Source: Fasciola hepatica
Lineage: Eukaryota > Platyhelminthes > Trematoda > Plagiorchiida > Fasciolidae
Assembly (NCBI GenBank): GCA_948099385.1
Contig: CANUEZ040000113.1
Span: 5,716,501-5,780,500 of the forward strand
Length of the DNA: 64,000 bases
Direction: 5' to 3'
Under the pieces are notes generated by a model. The model was given only the letters and a program-made list of their open reading frames with translations. It was not told the DNA's origin and did no database searches. Positions 30,691-42,585 of the stretch are shown piece by piece (within the stretch, counting starts at the first letter, position 1; each line of letters starts with the position of its first letter). Both the position numbers and the translations under genes were made by a program.

Positions 30691-32235
30691 GCACTGCAGA
30701 TGCTTCACTCTCTGGCATTGGAGCTACGCTGGACCAGGATGATCATCCGGTGATGTGTTTTTTGCCTAGACTCAGTCCTGCAGAACGTGGATGTTGATAG
30801 ACGCAAAAGTGAGGCTCCAACTGTATTTTGAGCAGTCACCTGAATAAACAGATACTTGTCTGGGTCACACCTTACTTCACTGACCGATCTTGAAGCGTTG
30901 GCGTTCATTTACAATCCACACACCCCGGTAGAGAAGCCCTCTGCAGCTATGGTTCAACGGTTGAATAAGGCTCTTAGTGCACATTCCTCTAATATTTAAC
31001 GTTTGAAAGCGGGAATTACTCTTCACGCAGACTATTTATCCCATTGAGGCAATTCTTAGGAGGCCTCTGCCCGTTCGGTAACCCAGCCACTTCCTATAAG
31101 TGGACCGCATCTGGTTCGTGCAAATCGGAAAAATTACCGTATCATTTTGTCTTGCTTTTGACATAGCAGGGAAACGGATATCAAACTTTCCTTCCCGGAG
31201 TTTTACAAGCGCAACAAAGGTATTTCCGTGAGTTGTGGTGGTGTTTTGTGTCTCAGCAATTGTGTTATTTTATCTTTTAAATTGCTGTCAGCTGTTCACA
31301 CTAAATTGCATTTCGGAAATCATGGCGTCGAAACGAAGAATTCCTTGGTCTGACTCACCTGGTGGCGTCTTGAACTGAACAGTGATTCGTACCAGTTTTG
31401 CTGAACGTTTTATCGACTGTGTACAATGAATGCACTCCCAGCCTTCCAAGAGGACCCCGTGGCCCAGATCACGCGAGGCCTGAAAGCTTGTTCGTGCTGA
31501 CTATGGCGGACCATTCCTGAACAGAAACTACGTCCTTGTTGTTACCGGTTCTTGTTCCAAGTAGCCAGAATTTTGTTCCACCCCTCTCGGACCCCTGACT
31601 TCCCTGTTACTGCACCTCGCAAGACATTTGACTTGGAGGGTGGACCATATACTTTGGTTGTTGATAACGAGGTTCATTTTACAGCTCAGAAGGTAGCAGG
31701 CTGATTGAAGTCTACGGATTGCCATCCCGTGCCAGTTACTCCACGTCATCCGCAGCAGGAAGGCATGGCTGAAGGTTCTGTGCCAACATTAAGGAGCTCT
31801 AAGAAGTCCACAAATGCGGGAAATTCAAAGAACTCGAGAGAACTTTGCTCATTTTTTCAATGCCTTGTAGTAATTCCATCTATTTCATCATGATTAATAG
31901 TCCAGCGAGGCTGTTCGGGAGGCAAGCACTAAGCACCAGTTTGTTCCAGTTCCAGTCCTCGGAAGCTGCTCACCACAGGGAGAATGATTTGTGACCCTTA
32001 AAAAGCGTTGCATTTTCGCAACTTGGAAAGAGAAGGTTGGGTTTTTGATCTAACCGATGGTTCCATTCATCGAATACATGTCGATCAGATTTTCCCTGAT
32101 CTTGCTTCTAATTGTAGTCTAGTTGATATCATTGCTGATCTTTCTGAGTCTTTTTCGGAAGTTTATGATCCCAATGCAAATTCCACTCAAGTAGAAACGA
32201 TCCGAAAATCGGATCGTTTACAGCACAAACACAAC
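30691..32235 (+). pseudogene. Gypsy pol fragment: RNase H and integrase (broken)
   Basis: RNase H begins with TADASLSGIGATLDQDDHPV (Asp codon 30699-30701) and continues with RLSPAERGC and FIYNPHTPVEKPSAAM. The integrase core begins near 31500 with DYGGPFLNRNYVLVVT. The first catalytic Asp, which should follow VVT, is Gly, and the later Trp of the SKWPE block is a stop. The second Asp is in TLVVDNEVHFTAQKV (codon at 31663), and the Glu is in GMAEGSVPTL (codon at 31771). These lie 35 residues apart, the DD35E spacing. The C-terminal part at 32008-32230 reads REGWVFDLTDGSIHRIHVDQ. RT is missing upstream. Shared leader sequence suggests family B or a relative. Confidence 0.85.
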
Positions 32236-32264
32236 TTCATTCAATGTGCGGTGAATATGGCGAT

Positions 32265-32440
32265 TGTCGTTGGCAACACTCAATATCTTTTTTATTTTAT
32301 CGGCGTGCTTATGTTTCAGTTGCCATTGCGCAGAATACGAGCTCGAGTGTGTGTCCATTCAGCCGGTGTTCTTGAACCTGGGTTGCTCGCTTTTTGGGTA
32401 GTGGCTATATTGCTTTCGCTGCGAAAAGCATCAGTATTTT
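32265..32440 (+). repeat. Repeat shared with the Gypsy B leader
   Basis: From about 32290 to 32430 this stretch aligns with 15377-15530, which lies between LTR and gag of Gypsy B. Landmarks are TATCGGC-GTG, the GAGTGTGTGTCCATTCAGCC block and GCTTTCGCTG. Its place after an integrase C-terminus is unexpected for a 5' leader (see findings). Confidence 0.55.
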
Positions 32441-34663
32441 AGTCTCAATTCTGAAGACCACGTAATTTTATCTAGTTGCAACGGACTACACGATTCAAAT
32501 ACTGGAGTTTCAAAAACTCGTTCCTCTACCAGATGGCAGTTGACTGAGTGCGCCCCATTTTCGAATCCAACGTTCGAAAGTTGCCCGGACTACAGCTGCC
32601 GCCCCTGTTACTGGAACAGCAACAACTTCTATCCATTTCGTGAAATAGTCTACCGTGACGATGACATATTAGCTTTTGTTCTGTGTTTCCGACGGTATCC
32701 ACTTTACGTCGTTTCCCCATAAATTCGTTTGGGTATCACGCACTGACAGGAATCTGTGGGGCTGTTCTATTACCAATGGGGCTTTTCATCTCGGAGCACA
32801 TTTGCCGGCCTCTGTAGAAACCAAGGACTTCCCTTTACTGACTTAATAGCATTATGCTTCTCATGGGTTGTGAGAAACATAATCTTGGTGGTCCACGCTT
32901 AGTAAGAAGGACTGGCAAGCTTGCTTGGCAAGTTTAATCCGACTTCACAACTTAAGAGCCCGATGTGATTGCCATGGTCATGCAAGTTCTTTTTTGCTCA
33001 CTCAGTGTTATCCTACCTTATTGGTACGTTGTTGTACTGCGGAAAAATATTAGTTTGCACAGTTTTTACGTTTGTGCCGTTAGTTTTTCTTTGACTATCC
33101 AGTGTTTGTTTTAACCATAGTTTTGATGGACCGTTTTCGGTTCTCTTTTTCTTGTGGTTTTTCTCGTGATTGCCTGCAGTCTGCCTAATTCCGATGAAGC
33201 AAACATGATCAGGAATTACAGCCTAGCTGCTTCGGCGTCTGTCATTTGCGAAATGCACTCAATGGTGTTCGTTCACAGTGTTCACAGGTCACAAGCATTT
33301 GGTAAGCTCTAAAGTCCGCTTTCGATCGACACTAGGCGCGGGTTTCCCGTCCAGACTTTGTCTTGGTTTACCTTGGACGCGTCGTAAGTCTATGGGGCGC
33401 CATCTCGTCACCAAAGTCTCAGCATGCGCCCGATATCAACTTAGAAACAATAGTACAAGTCCAAGTAGTGGCAGCAATATCAAAGCATCTGGAAAACGAT
33501 TTACTGTGCTTGATCTGGCTATTAGCACTCATTGCCCGAGGAAACTCCCGGAATTCGTGTCTGCCTTTATCTCTCTTCTACTATTTATCGACAAAGACGC
33601 CAGAATCGTTGCCTGAAGGTAGTCTGGGAAAGGAGACACAGCTCAACAATGGAGTAAGGGTGTTTGCCGACACGTCGACAGACGGCCTTGTTTGGTTTAC
33701 AGACTGCGCAAAATCGTCTGTCCAAAATCTGTGTCAAACTGCAGGCCAGCGGGGTAAGTCGATGGTTCAGTCACTTCGTGAGGAAAGGGAGCGAAGCCAT
33801 CCAATCAGCCGGGAACAGCGGAGTCAACGAATCAGACGTTGTTTTAATAGGACGGAATGAAAGGCAACAAATCAGCAGCCGACAGCAGGTTTCACCGATC
33901 GCAAGGAAATTGGCCAATCGGAGACGTGAACAACATGAATATTCAGGTGATCCGGTTCGAGAAAGAGCTCTGTACCAACTGGCTCCGTAAGATGACTTCG
34001 ATTTTGACCTCCTATTGATTTATAAAACGGTTCACTTTTGCACAGTGCATAAGATGGTTCGAAGGCAGAAGAGTTTTTTAACTTGAGGTAATGGGGCTCA
34101 ACAAAAAATTAGTGCTCCAATGATTCCTTTATCCGTCACAGATGTCATCCCCAAACATCAAACAGCGCAACCCAGAGCAGTGGAGCCGCAACGACCGAGG
34201 TAGTCTGTTGTGATAAGCATTGGTAAAAGCGTATCCTAGACAGGCTTTGCTTTAATCAGCTCCTCTCAAAGTTGTTTTCAATGCTGGTCACTTTATAAAA
34301 CCATTTTGAAAACCAGAAAAACAACAAGTCATAAATTCTTAAAAGTGCTTATTTTATGGACCGACTGGGGTTAATTCCTTTCATTTTTTTCTACTTATTC
34401 GCCGTTTGCCCATTTATTTTGTTCTGTTTTTCCATTGCATTTACAGGCACCCTGGATGATGGAACCCCGGAACCTCGTGGCGCATTATTTTTCACTGTAC
34501 ACGTGTATACATTTTTTTGAAACAACTGGGTGAGGGTTTTGTCTATGACTACCTCACCGGCGGCACGAGCGGATTGTGGCATCGGTAAATGACCCCCTAG
34601 AAGATGGATGACGCTCAAGACTCGTGATGCTGACAGAGGCCCGCGCGTGGTGCAACAACCGGT
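32441..34663. other. No gene recognised
   Basis: Open frames at 33278-33616, 33363-33860 and 33664-33990 overlap each other in different frames and show no known domain. The stretch 32882-32926 resembles 2354-2398. If the Gypsy fragment upstream and the LTR at 34664 were one element, this would be its 3' untranslated part, but 2.4 kb is long for that and I cannot show it. Confidence 0.4.
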
Positions 34664-35021
34664 TGTGGAAAATCTCCCCCAAAACATTGTCTTCCTATGT
34701 TTTATTGATACCACTCGCTCAGATATACTATTTGCTTGTTTTTATACACTGTGTGCTTTTATGAACTAACCCTTGTTTGTTCACATCCTACGCGCTACTC
34801 TGTCATATCCCATTTTGGGCCTGGGTAACACAGATACTCGTCTCTCGCACGCCGCAAATTGGTCCATTTTTTCTGAGTCCGTGTGATGGCATAATTGAAG
34901 CTCTTTTATTTTACTTCTTTGTCCACTTAATAATCTAGTAAAACAGAACTTACATATGATTGCTTTCTGAATTCGGAGTCCGCTTTGAATTCGGCTACGT
35001 ATTGCTCAAAAGAGTCTTACA
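34664..35021 (+). repeat. Gypsy B LTR, copy 2
   Basis: It starts TGTGGAAAATCTCCCCC and ends AGAGTCTTACA, and is alignable over its full 358 bases with 14866-15225 and 48279-48642. The flanks differ from those of the other copies. A gag of the unrelated CsRn1-like type starts about 650 bases downstream, so this is a solo LTR or the 3' LTR of the fragment at 30.7-32.2 kb. Confidence 0.75.
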
Positions 35022-35669
35022 CTTCGTAATCCTTCGGTCAGATCGAAGCGTCGAGTCAAAAGTTCTCTTCTTGGGGAGGTACAGTAGCTGTCTGAAGTTG
35101 ATGGCGTTTGGATGAGTAAATTCACGATCAAAGGTTAGTCTAGACAAATAAAACACTGGCGACTAGCTGTAAGCAGTTTGTATGTTGTTCGGTGTCAAAT
35201 AGCTGCGCTTTCCTTGTCTCAGTGCTGAAAGAAAAAATGGACTTGGCCCACTGAAAAACAGTTTTTTGAAAGCTGTGCACGCGAACGGTTAAACTTCTGG
35301 CTCCCTTGGCTAATATTGCAACCAGTGTCGCTCTAAAACCTAAATGTGAATGAGTTGTTCCAATACAAACCGTCTTTCACCTATTCCACTGACTTCTTTC
35401 GCCTTTTGACACGCATCAGAACGTTTGGCAAGTTTCCAGCTACATAGGCAAATATTGGAATCTAGTTGGTGCCTGGTAGTTGGAGTGCTAAATTGGCGAA
35501 CCCTTCGTATTTCTGTTTTTGCAGATCCTCGAGTACTGATATATCACTTTATCAATTTTAGTCCGTGGCAACCCAAGTTTTTAACAAGAGTTTGCAATTT
35601 TCTCACCCCATCGGCTCTATTGCCAGTTCTGATTGACCTCGATTTATCATGCCTTCTGCATTTTGAAGG
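35022..35669. other. No gene recognised; upstream region of Gypsy C
   Basis: No coding motif in any frame. By position it should contain the 5' LTR and leader of Gypsy C, but no second copy exists in the window to define that LTR. Confidence 0.4.
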
Positions 35670-36660
35670 ATCCCAAACTTCCTGACGCTGAGGTAAATGC
35701 AATTGCAACCCCGGCTGCACCGTCCAGGGAAAGTAACCCCAAGGCATGGTTCGTGCAGTCAGACGCAACTTTTGCCCTGCGCTGTGACCGCCGAAAGTAG
35801 TAAATTTCACCACGTGTTCGCAGTTCTTCCCCCATCCATCTTCGGTGGAGCACAAAATTTATTGTAATCAGAAGAACCAGAACCCCACGAACGCACAAAA
35901 GCAGCCGCCATTGGCCGGATTGGTGTGACTGACAAACAGCGAATTGTTCATTTGTTTGCAGACACCGAGCTCGATAATCGCGAACCTTTCCAATAGCTTC
36001 GGCACATGCGCACTCTTCCTCGAACTGCGAACAGTGATAGTGGTCTCTGAAAGAGATATGGCTCTAATGTATTCCCAGCGACATGCAGAAGGTCCTTCGC
36101 GTGTCTACCGAGGAAAGTCTGGGAAAGCTTACCGAGGCGGCCGACAAAACTAGGGAAGCCTAAGAGCAGAAGTCAATGAAGCAATTTCCCCACAGTCTGG
36201 GTCTGTCATTGCTTCTTTAATAGATACTGCACACGGACTTGTCAAAAGGCCGGGGCTGTTTTTGTACCGAGGGTGCAAGGCAGCAATTGTTGCGACAAGT
36301 GGTTTTTAGTTTCTCTTGTAAAGTTCCACGAACATCTCTTTAATCCTAAAAGGCGAAGTTTTCGAGTCCGAAAATTCACCAATCATTTTTGTTGCCTGGG
36401 GCCCACTTATAGCCTTTACTTATTTTGCCTTCTTGATTGCTTGAAGAGCTGCAACAGATGACCGTGCTTTTTTGAAGAAAACTTGCACGGCAGGTGAGAG
36501 AAAAAGCCGTTACCAGCTCATATTCAGGCGTAATTTTCGGTCTCCAGTCACCTCTGGCTCACAGGAGCTGCACAGCAAGCGGACGGAATTGTAGAACAAT
36601 ACTACTCACAGAATACTGCCATAACGAACTCCCGTAGCCATTCGAGCACAGCTCTTAGCA
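35670..36660 (+). pseudogene. Gypsy C gag body (broken)
   Basis: One frame at about 35710-35760 reads PKAWFVQSDATFALR, the P..WF...E..F..R gag opening. After frame changes come KFHHVFAVLPPSIFGG (about 35800), RTKAAAIGRIGVTDKQRIVH, LFADTELDNREPF, RHMRTLP (about 35880-36020) and VWESLPRRPTK (about 36110). This is a clear CsRn1-type gag with at least four interruptions. Gag builds the particle. The part at 36160-36660 is the variable linker before the finger. Confidence 0.82.
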
Positions 36661-37250
36661 TAGGAATGCACCCCGAGGACCCCATGACAACTGCCTTCGA
36701 ACGAGCCGTAAAAAGTATTTCCATCCCGGACTGTTCTTATTACAGAGACCCAAATCATCATCACAGCCCTTACCGGTGCAAACTTTGTCGAAGCCTTTCA
36801 ACTGATCGCCTCTTAGGCCTTTGCCGACCGGGGTACTGTCGTTACCACAAACAGTTCTGGGGGAAGGTCCGCCAAGCATCAAAACTTATATTCCGACGCA
36901 TTCCGACGACTGACTCGGTCGACGACCATATTATCAGTCACCTGTTGCATGCTCGAAATTTAGTTTATTGTTACCTGTTCGTAACTAGCAGCGGTGCGTC
37001 AGTTAGTGTCTTGCCGAGGGAAGCAGCATTTGCAACTCTTCTAATATGCCACCAACAACACCCCTATCGCTACTTACGGCCGTGAGTCCCTTACGCTGGG
37101 CTCAGGCCTATATCGTACCTTCCGCTTGGTGTTATAGTAGCATATGCCCTCTATCCCATACTAGGCATGGATTTCTACTGCCATTTTGACACAGTGGGTG
37201 GCTCACGATACAGGAACGTTTTTGACCGACGGAATTCTCCTCGCGTAAGC
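36661..37250 (+). pseudogene. Gypsy C gag finger and protease (broken)
   Basis: The frame 36666-37085 contains GLCRPGYCRYHKQFWGKVRQ, the Cys and His of the CHCC finger, followed by a stretch where the last two Cys are not visible. It continues into SSGASVSVLPREAAF, which corresponds to VDTGASVSVLP with the catalytic Asp replaced. The later protease strand is LGVIVAYALYPILGMDFYCH in another frame (about 37120-37190). The element could not process its polyprotein. Confidence 0.78.
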
Positions 37251-38160
37251 GGTTCGTATTCCTCCGTGAATCACATCGCACCCCTAAACATCGAACCTCA
37301 GGCCGGACGTCTCCACACAGAGCGCTCTTGAGCTTACCCGGCGATGCTGAGGCAATCCGGCCTCCTTCAGGCGGTGACTAATAACGTCATCTGCCATATC
37401 GTCACTAAGGGACCTGCAGCTTTTGTCAACCACGTTGCCTGGCACAAGACAGACTCCGCGCAGCACAGGCTGAGTCCGAACATACAGGGGAACTAGCCAT
37501 TGTACACCCGCCTAATAGTCACTGGGTTTTGCATCTTCACACGATTCTATTCTAAGTGATAACCGGCGTCCGTATGGTGGCTATGGGACTCTCGATCGGG
37601 CTACCATCCTAGATAGATGCACCGTTCCACATATTCGAGTTTCAACTTCTTCCCTATCCGGCTGCTCTGTATTCAGCAGCATCTACCTAGTTGGAGCCAA
37701 CTGTCAGATTCCAGTGGTTAAAGCTACCATCTCTAAAACCGCCGTCATAACTCCATTTGAACAGTCCAAGTTTGTATACATGCTGTTCGGGCTCAGTAAT
37801 GCAGCGAAAATCTTTCATTGTTTTCATGAAGCAAGACGGCTCGAAGAATGTCTACGTGTATTTGGACGACGTTTTGGTCGGAGTTCTTCAAAGAAATAGC
37901 ATATTGGCGCAAGTGCATACCTTTAAAACAGTATGACCAAAAACACTGTTCAGTAAGAATCAGGTAGTTCTACCACGAAATTTCAGCTTCCGGCATGCGA
38001 CCCCCGGTGGACGAGTCAGCGGCGACTAGTGACTACGGTGAATGTCACTCTTACCAGCAGCTGCACCAATTCTCTGGCTTAGTTAACGTCTGTCGCAGCT
38101 TCATCTTTCAGTGCAGCCCTCTCCCACAGATTTAAGTAGAGGCAAGCTGGAATTTATATT
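37251..38160 (+). pseudogene. Gypsy C reverse transcriptase (broken)
   Basis: Blocks readable across frames are NVICHIVTKGPAAFVNHVAW (about 37385-37445), then VVKATISKTAVITPFEQSKF and VYMLFGLSNAAKIFHCFHEA (37714-37840). The catalytic box YLDDVLVG at 37859-37870 has both Asp intact. The thumb and connection continue to YQQLHQFSGLVNVCRSFIF (about 38055-38110). The middle part between the first and second blocks is badly decayed. Confidence 0.82.
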
Positions 38161-38645
38161 TCCCGACGCGGCACAGGCAGCATTCATTTTGCTAAACAAA
38201 ATTGTCACCAACATTACGTTCTTTACACGCCCCGACCCTTCCGCTCTTTTGGCATTAGGAGAGTAAGCCCAACACGCATTTGTTGGAACAGTGTTGTAGC
38301 AACTCGTCAGTAACTCGTGCCAAACGGTAACCTCCTTCGCTAAGCGCCTCCAGCCGGTAGAGTACCATTATGGTATATTCAGCAGTGAACTACTGGCAAA
38401 TCATTTGGATATCCAGAGTTCGCGGCACACACTGGAGGGCCAAATTTCCGTGCCCACAGATGGCAAACTCTGCGTGTGGGCCCTCCGGTCAACCTCTGAT
38501 CGATACTCACCACGCGGGATTCACCACTCAGGCCATATTCCGCAGTTTGATACGGATATCAACCACGTCTCTGGGACACAAAATCCTGTGACAGACGCAC
38601 TCGCACGCGTCAACAGTAACGACGGCCCATTACCAGTGGGCATTA
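38161..38645 (+). pseudogene. Gypsy C RNase H (broken)
   Basis: One frame reads HAFVGTVLQQLVSNS near 38275, corresponding to the ASD.A.GAVLQQ block with the leading Asp not visible. SFAKRLQPVEYHYGIFSSEL (about 38335-38390) holds the E-L block. The frame 38405-38782 has IPQFDTDINHVSGTQNPVTD, then ALARVNSNDGPLP, the normal RNase H end of this group. Confidence 0.8.
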
Positions 38646-39428
38646 TTCTAGGAATCGCCGCGACGGACCAAGCAACAAAATTCTTAGGTCAAGCAGCCCA
38701 AACACAACAGATCCACGTGTTCGGTGCCCGTGACACTTCCGAGCTCGGACTTAACTATTGTTTGCAATGTCTCAAAGGTTAAGTTCAGGCCACCAGTTCC
38801 TGCCAGTTTCACCAACAGATAGCATCGGTCTCCGCAACTTATCACATCCCGGTTACCGCCTTAGTGAAATCATTCACCGAGAGATTTATTTGAACTTGGG
38901 CCAAAAGCAGCGTACGTCTTCTGGCCCGCGCTTGTCCTAAAGGCCTACGCATTAAAACCCACCCTGACTCTAGATATGCATTAGGCAAATTCCCGGTCAA
39001 GTCCACGTACTCACGTGCAGATCCTCCCACGTACTAGCCGCGGGCGGTCTCTATTCCCCGTCCCACTTTGGAGAGGGTCGAAAAACCTTTTCTAATTGGT
39101 TGGGCATGTCAGTTCGGTTTCTCCGTATTGTGACCAGCACAAAAATGCAAAGCTCACTTTCTACCTCCTTTCTTCATTTATTATAAAATAGACCGCGGTT
39201 TTTGCTCGAACGATGCCCTCTTTGAGCTGCTGAACATACTCGGCTGCAGACAAAAAATGACGACAGCCTACTATCCTCAGGCTGATAGTCTGGTGGAGTG
39301 ATTCTATTGTCGGCTGAAAGCTGCTATTTTTGCTCGTAATAATTCTTACCGGAGTGATGTATTGCCAACGGTACTCCTGGAGCTGTACAACTCCTCTAAG
39401 GCCAGCCGGAGTGCTTTTTGACCGAAAA
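38646..39428 (+). pseudogene. Gypsy C integrase (broken, 3' truncated)
   Basis: The N-terminal finger region is represented by IGLRNLSHPGYRLSEIIHRE (about 38825-38885). The core end is QKMTTAYYPQADSLVE (about 39253-39300), where the catalytic Glu is kept before a stop, followed by FYCRLKAAIFARNN, SDVLPTVLLELYNSS and SRSAF. The sequence then breaks off at about 39425. The central part with the first two Asp is very poorly preserved. The break coincides with a LINE end on the opposite strand. Confidence 0.75.
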
Positions 39429-39820
39429 TCAAAATTTACAGGTGAGTCATAATGATGATGATAGAGGTATATTTCTTGACCGTGGTCTAGACACATGCAC
39501 AAGGCAAGATCAGACAATACAGCTGTACATAACGATGTGGGGTATTCACTACTTTGAAATTTAGGAATCACACAGTAGCAGAAATTAAACAGTAAAGCTA
39601 AGTAGTGTTTGAGTGGGCTAAATTGGAGATGGTTAACGCGGGAATTGTGAACCAGTTTCAAATTCGGGGAGTGCGTTGTGGATAGCTTGACGAAAGTAGG
39701 GATGCTAATATAAGCGATGCTGTGGAAAGTTAAAATTGCAGTGATTGCTAAGGCCAGTAAAGCAATAGGCTTCAGACAGCACCACGTGAACATCGAGTTG
39801 AGGTGGAAATAATACACAAA
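39429..39820 (-). mobile_element. LINE 3' end, inverted
   Basis: Read on the minus strand, the block at 39520-39449 is the same terminal signal seen at 7.9, 51.5 and 56.3 kb: CTTGTGCATGTGTCTAGACC, a GGTCAAGAAATATACC-like stretch and then a short (ATC/ATG)n remnant. The preceding 300 bases (39820-39520) align in outline with 7690-7870 (GTTCACAATTCCCGCG, CCCCACATCGTTATG types). It abuts the truncated integrase of Gypsy C, so it probably inserted there. How far the LINE extends to higher coordinates is unclear. Confidence 0.65.
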
Positions 39821-42585
39821 TTGCCTTATGGGTGCCGAAAGCTGGCTGCTACAGGTCAGGGCGTCCAGAAGAGGATGCGAGGTTGGGCCACCTGGATATT
39901 CAGACGATCACTAACGAGTGACCGGGTGGGTGAGTTGCCAATATACACGGTTAAGAATAAGATCTACACTGAGTCATCAAAGTGTAGCCACAGGTGCTAG
40001 CGTAATGTAGAACTTGACCCAACATTGGGTAAATAATTCTTAGGGAGCTTGTGTATAAATGCGAGTGGGCCTGTCGTGATAATAAGATAGACGTTCTTGT
40101 ATAGAAGATTTCGGTGTCATATAGAAGTTAACATGAAGGCAAAAAGCTTCACAAGGAATGCAGTAAACTTTTGAAGAGCATAAACGGTGTGTGGACGCAG
40201 AATGGACTTACAAAGAGGAGCCGTCGACGTAACAGACTATTGGAGATAAACGCTACTGATGCGGACAGGCTAAAGGTAAAAGAGTGAAGATAGAATTTTC
40301 TGTATACTTGATAAAAGAGTTATTAACCAAATTCTGGTTGGCTGCAGATGGCTGGTGTTTTTTTGGAGGCGTTGGTCGCAGGCGAAGACAAGTAGAATGG
40401 TGAGGGCAGCAGGCAAAATGAGCTGGCTTGACGAACTGGGTAGAGTAGGTTGGGAAGGCTGCGGTGAGAGCTATATTCCGGTCATTGATTTCGTATTGCA
40501 ACGCAGAATGAATTTAACTGTTAGTATGGAGTACTGGAAACAGATGTTGAACGGGTGTGGGATGATGGTTGGTGTCAGGAACCTACTCTGCCATCCGGTG
40601 AGACTTTCGTGAGGAGTTGTTGCTCCGGTTTTAGGATCACGATCACTGGTCAGCCGTGTGCGGTGCCCCGTATAACTTCGGTGGGCTGGAATATAGGTTT
40701 GAACCGTTGCCAATCCGATTACTCAAATCATTTAGTCCGTATCGTTATCCGGAGTTAACTTCGAGTTGGCTGATGGCTGCTCAAGTAACCAGTGTTATCC
40801 AGAAAATATCAGGAGTACAGCAGCCCGGAGAGTGTTCCAGCTGTGGGTTGCGATTGCCTTTCTAATATAAACCAGACAATGAACATTTTATATCTGACTG
40901 CCAGTGGACCGGTCCACGGGGTTCAACGGAGGGAGACTGGTGGTTTTCTAAAGTGTTTGGGTGGTTATAGAGATATAGGGAGATATCAAGAGCAGACTTA
41001 GCCGGAGTGCAAAATAATTAATTAGGTAGGTGGTGGATGAGGAGGTGGGGGCCGTTTGAGAACCACGAATAAAACAATATAGGAGGCTGAGATCAGAGAG
41101 AGGAATGGAAAAAAAGAAGGCAGCAGCCTGGTAATTGCACCAGCTTTGGGCGAGGACGGCAAAAATAGTGAAAAGGAAAGAAAATACTTGGAGTTAGAGT
41201 GAGACTTTTTCATGTGAATGCAAACGTGTTGGCATTCCTTGAGGTCATGGAAAATCAGAAATATGCGGATTCCGGTTGGGATGGGGTCTTAACTAACCAT
41301 CAGCCTGTGTACACATCAGTGAGTCTTGGTCACTGAAGCATAGTGATCGGCGTGGTGGGACTCAAGTATGAGATGAGTGCAAGAACAGTTTTATGAGACC
41401 AATGGGTTCTGCCCTGAGACAGGGGAACTAAATGAGGATGAGCACCTATCATTGAAAGACGAAACGGCTTTTTCGAGGGAGCTGGTGTCAGTAGACATTT
41501 TGGTCGGGTGTTTGAGTCAACAACGTAACGGACAAATCATCTCTGACTTTGAACATCACTGTTAGGGCGTGGGCTCGAGGAGAACGTAGGAGAAGTGAAG
41601 CTGTGAATGGTAAGCTATAAAACTGCGATGATTACTTTCCTCATCCCGGCAAACTATGCAAGCGAGGTTTAGCTGATGGCTGTGAACAGTGAGCATATTA
41701 GTACCGGGGTGTCTTCAAAGCAGAGGCAGCAAAGTATAGCTATTCCACCCGTGTATCGACCTCTGCATTAGAAATTGACAAGCTTGTTAGGGGTTTTGCA
41801 GGGAACCCAAAAAGATTGTATCTGAGAAAGGCGAGGTCGGCGGGCATACGTGGGGAGCTCGGGCTGCGTGCTACTGCCCAGCACTGGTTCGGACAAAAAG
41901 AATTGAAAGCTACCTCAGAAGCTTGGAGCTTCCCGTGTGCAGAGTCGGGCCTAGGCTGTTATCAGAAGGGGGCAGAGAGCATTAGCCCAAGAACTTCGCA
42001 GCATGGAGTGTTTTCTTTCCATTCTTCTGTTTTTTCTTTCTATTTTGTATAGAGGAGTGAGAGAGCAAATTTGCACCACAGGGTGATCAACTCATTTTTC
42101 CTTGGCCCGCCTTTCTTTACACTTGGCCTACTGGGTCCGAGGTTGATAGGAATGACCGTTTCCCCTTATTGTGAGATTGTCACAGACTAGATGCCAAAAC
42201 CTTCTGGGATGTTGCTGCTGCAAGCTGCGGAAGGGAGGCATAGAGGATGGGACAAACACCCAGTTAATGTCAGGATTCGTGGGGCTATCGTCCGACGGCT
42301 TGCTTCTGCCGATAGCAGAGTCGGGTTCCAGAGCTTACTCAAGCCATCGTGTGACCGCATCGCCGATTATGATATGCTGGGTACTTCCATGGGAAAGAAG
42401 ACTTTGGTGAAAAAGTATCAGCACTGGCGGCCAGCTGTAGCTGAGGCATTGGGTGATTGGCACAGATAAATCAGTGAACTTCAGCCAAGAGTCACACACT
42501 GAAGGTGAGAGCCAAATAGTTGTAAAGATCTAGAATTCAGTAAACCGAGCACCAGGCGTAACAGTGACTCAGTGTCAGGCGACGT
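39821..42585. other. No gene recognised; possibly LINE body on the minus strand
   Basis: By orientation this could be the upstream part of the minus-strand LINE that ends at 39449. Minus-strand frames 40501-40253, 40713-40471 and 41213-41022 show no endonuclease or RT motif. The plus-strand frames at 41816-42470 are unrecognised as well. Confidence 0.4.

Larger units (their letters stand above)
35670..39428 (+). mobile_element. Ty3/Gypsy element C (CsRn1-like), 3' truncated
   Basis: The plus-strand order is gag body, CHCC-type finger, protease, RT, RNase H and integrase, the same layout and motifs as Gypsy A. It stops inside the integrase at about 39425, where an inverted LINE 3' end begins. 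No LTR is assigned. All domains carry stops and frameshifts. Confidence 0.82.

Noticed and set aside
33278..33990. Overlapping frames that might be a gag or an envelope-like gene downstream of an integrase
   Set aside because: No finger, membrane segment or conserved block could be found, and the three frames contradict each other.
39161..39817. 218-codon minus-strand open frame
   Set aside because: It runs antisense through the decayed Gypsy C integrase and then through the LINE 3' untranslated end; composition and position explain it without a gene.
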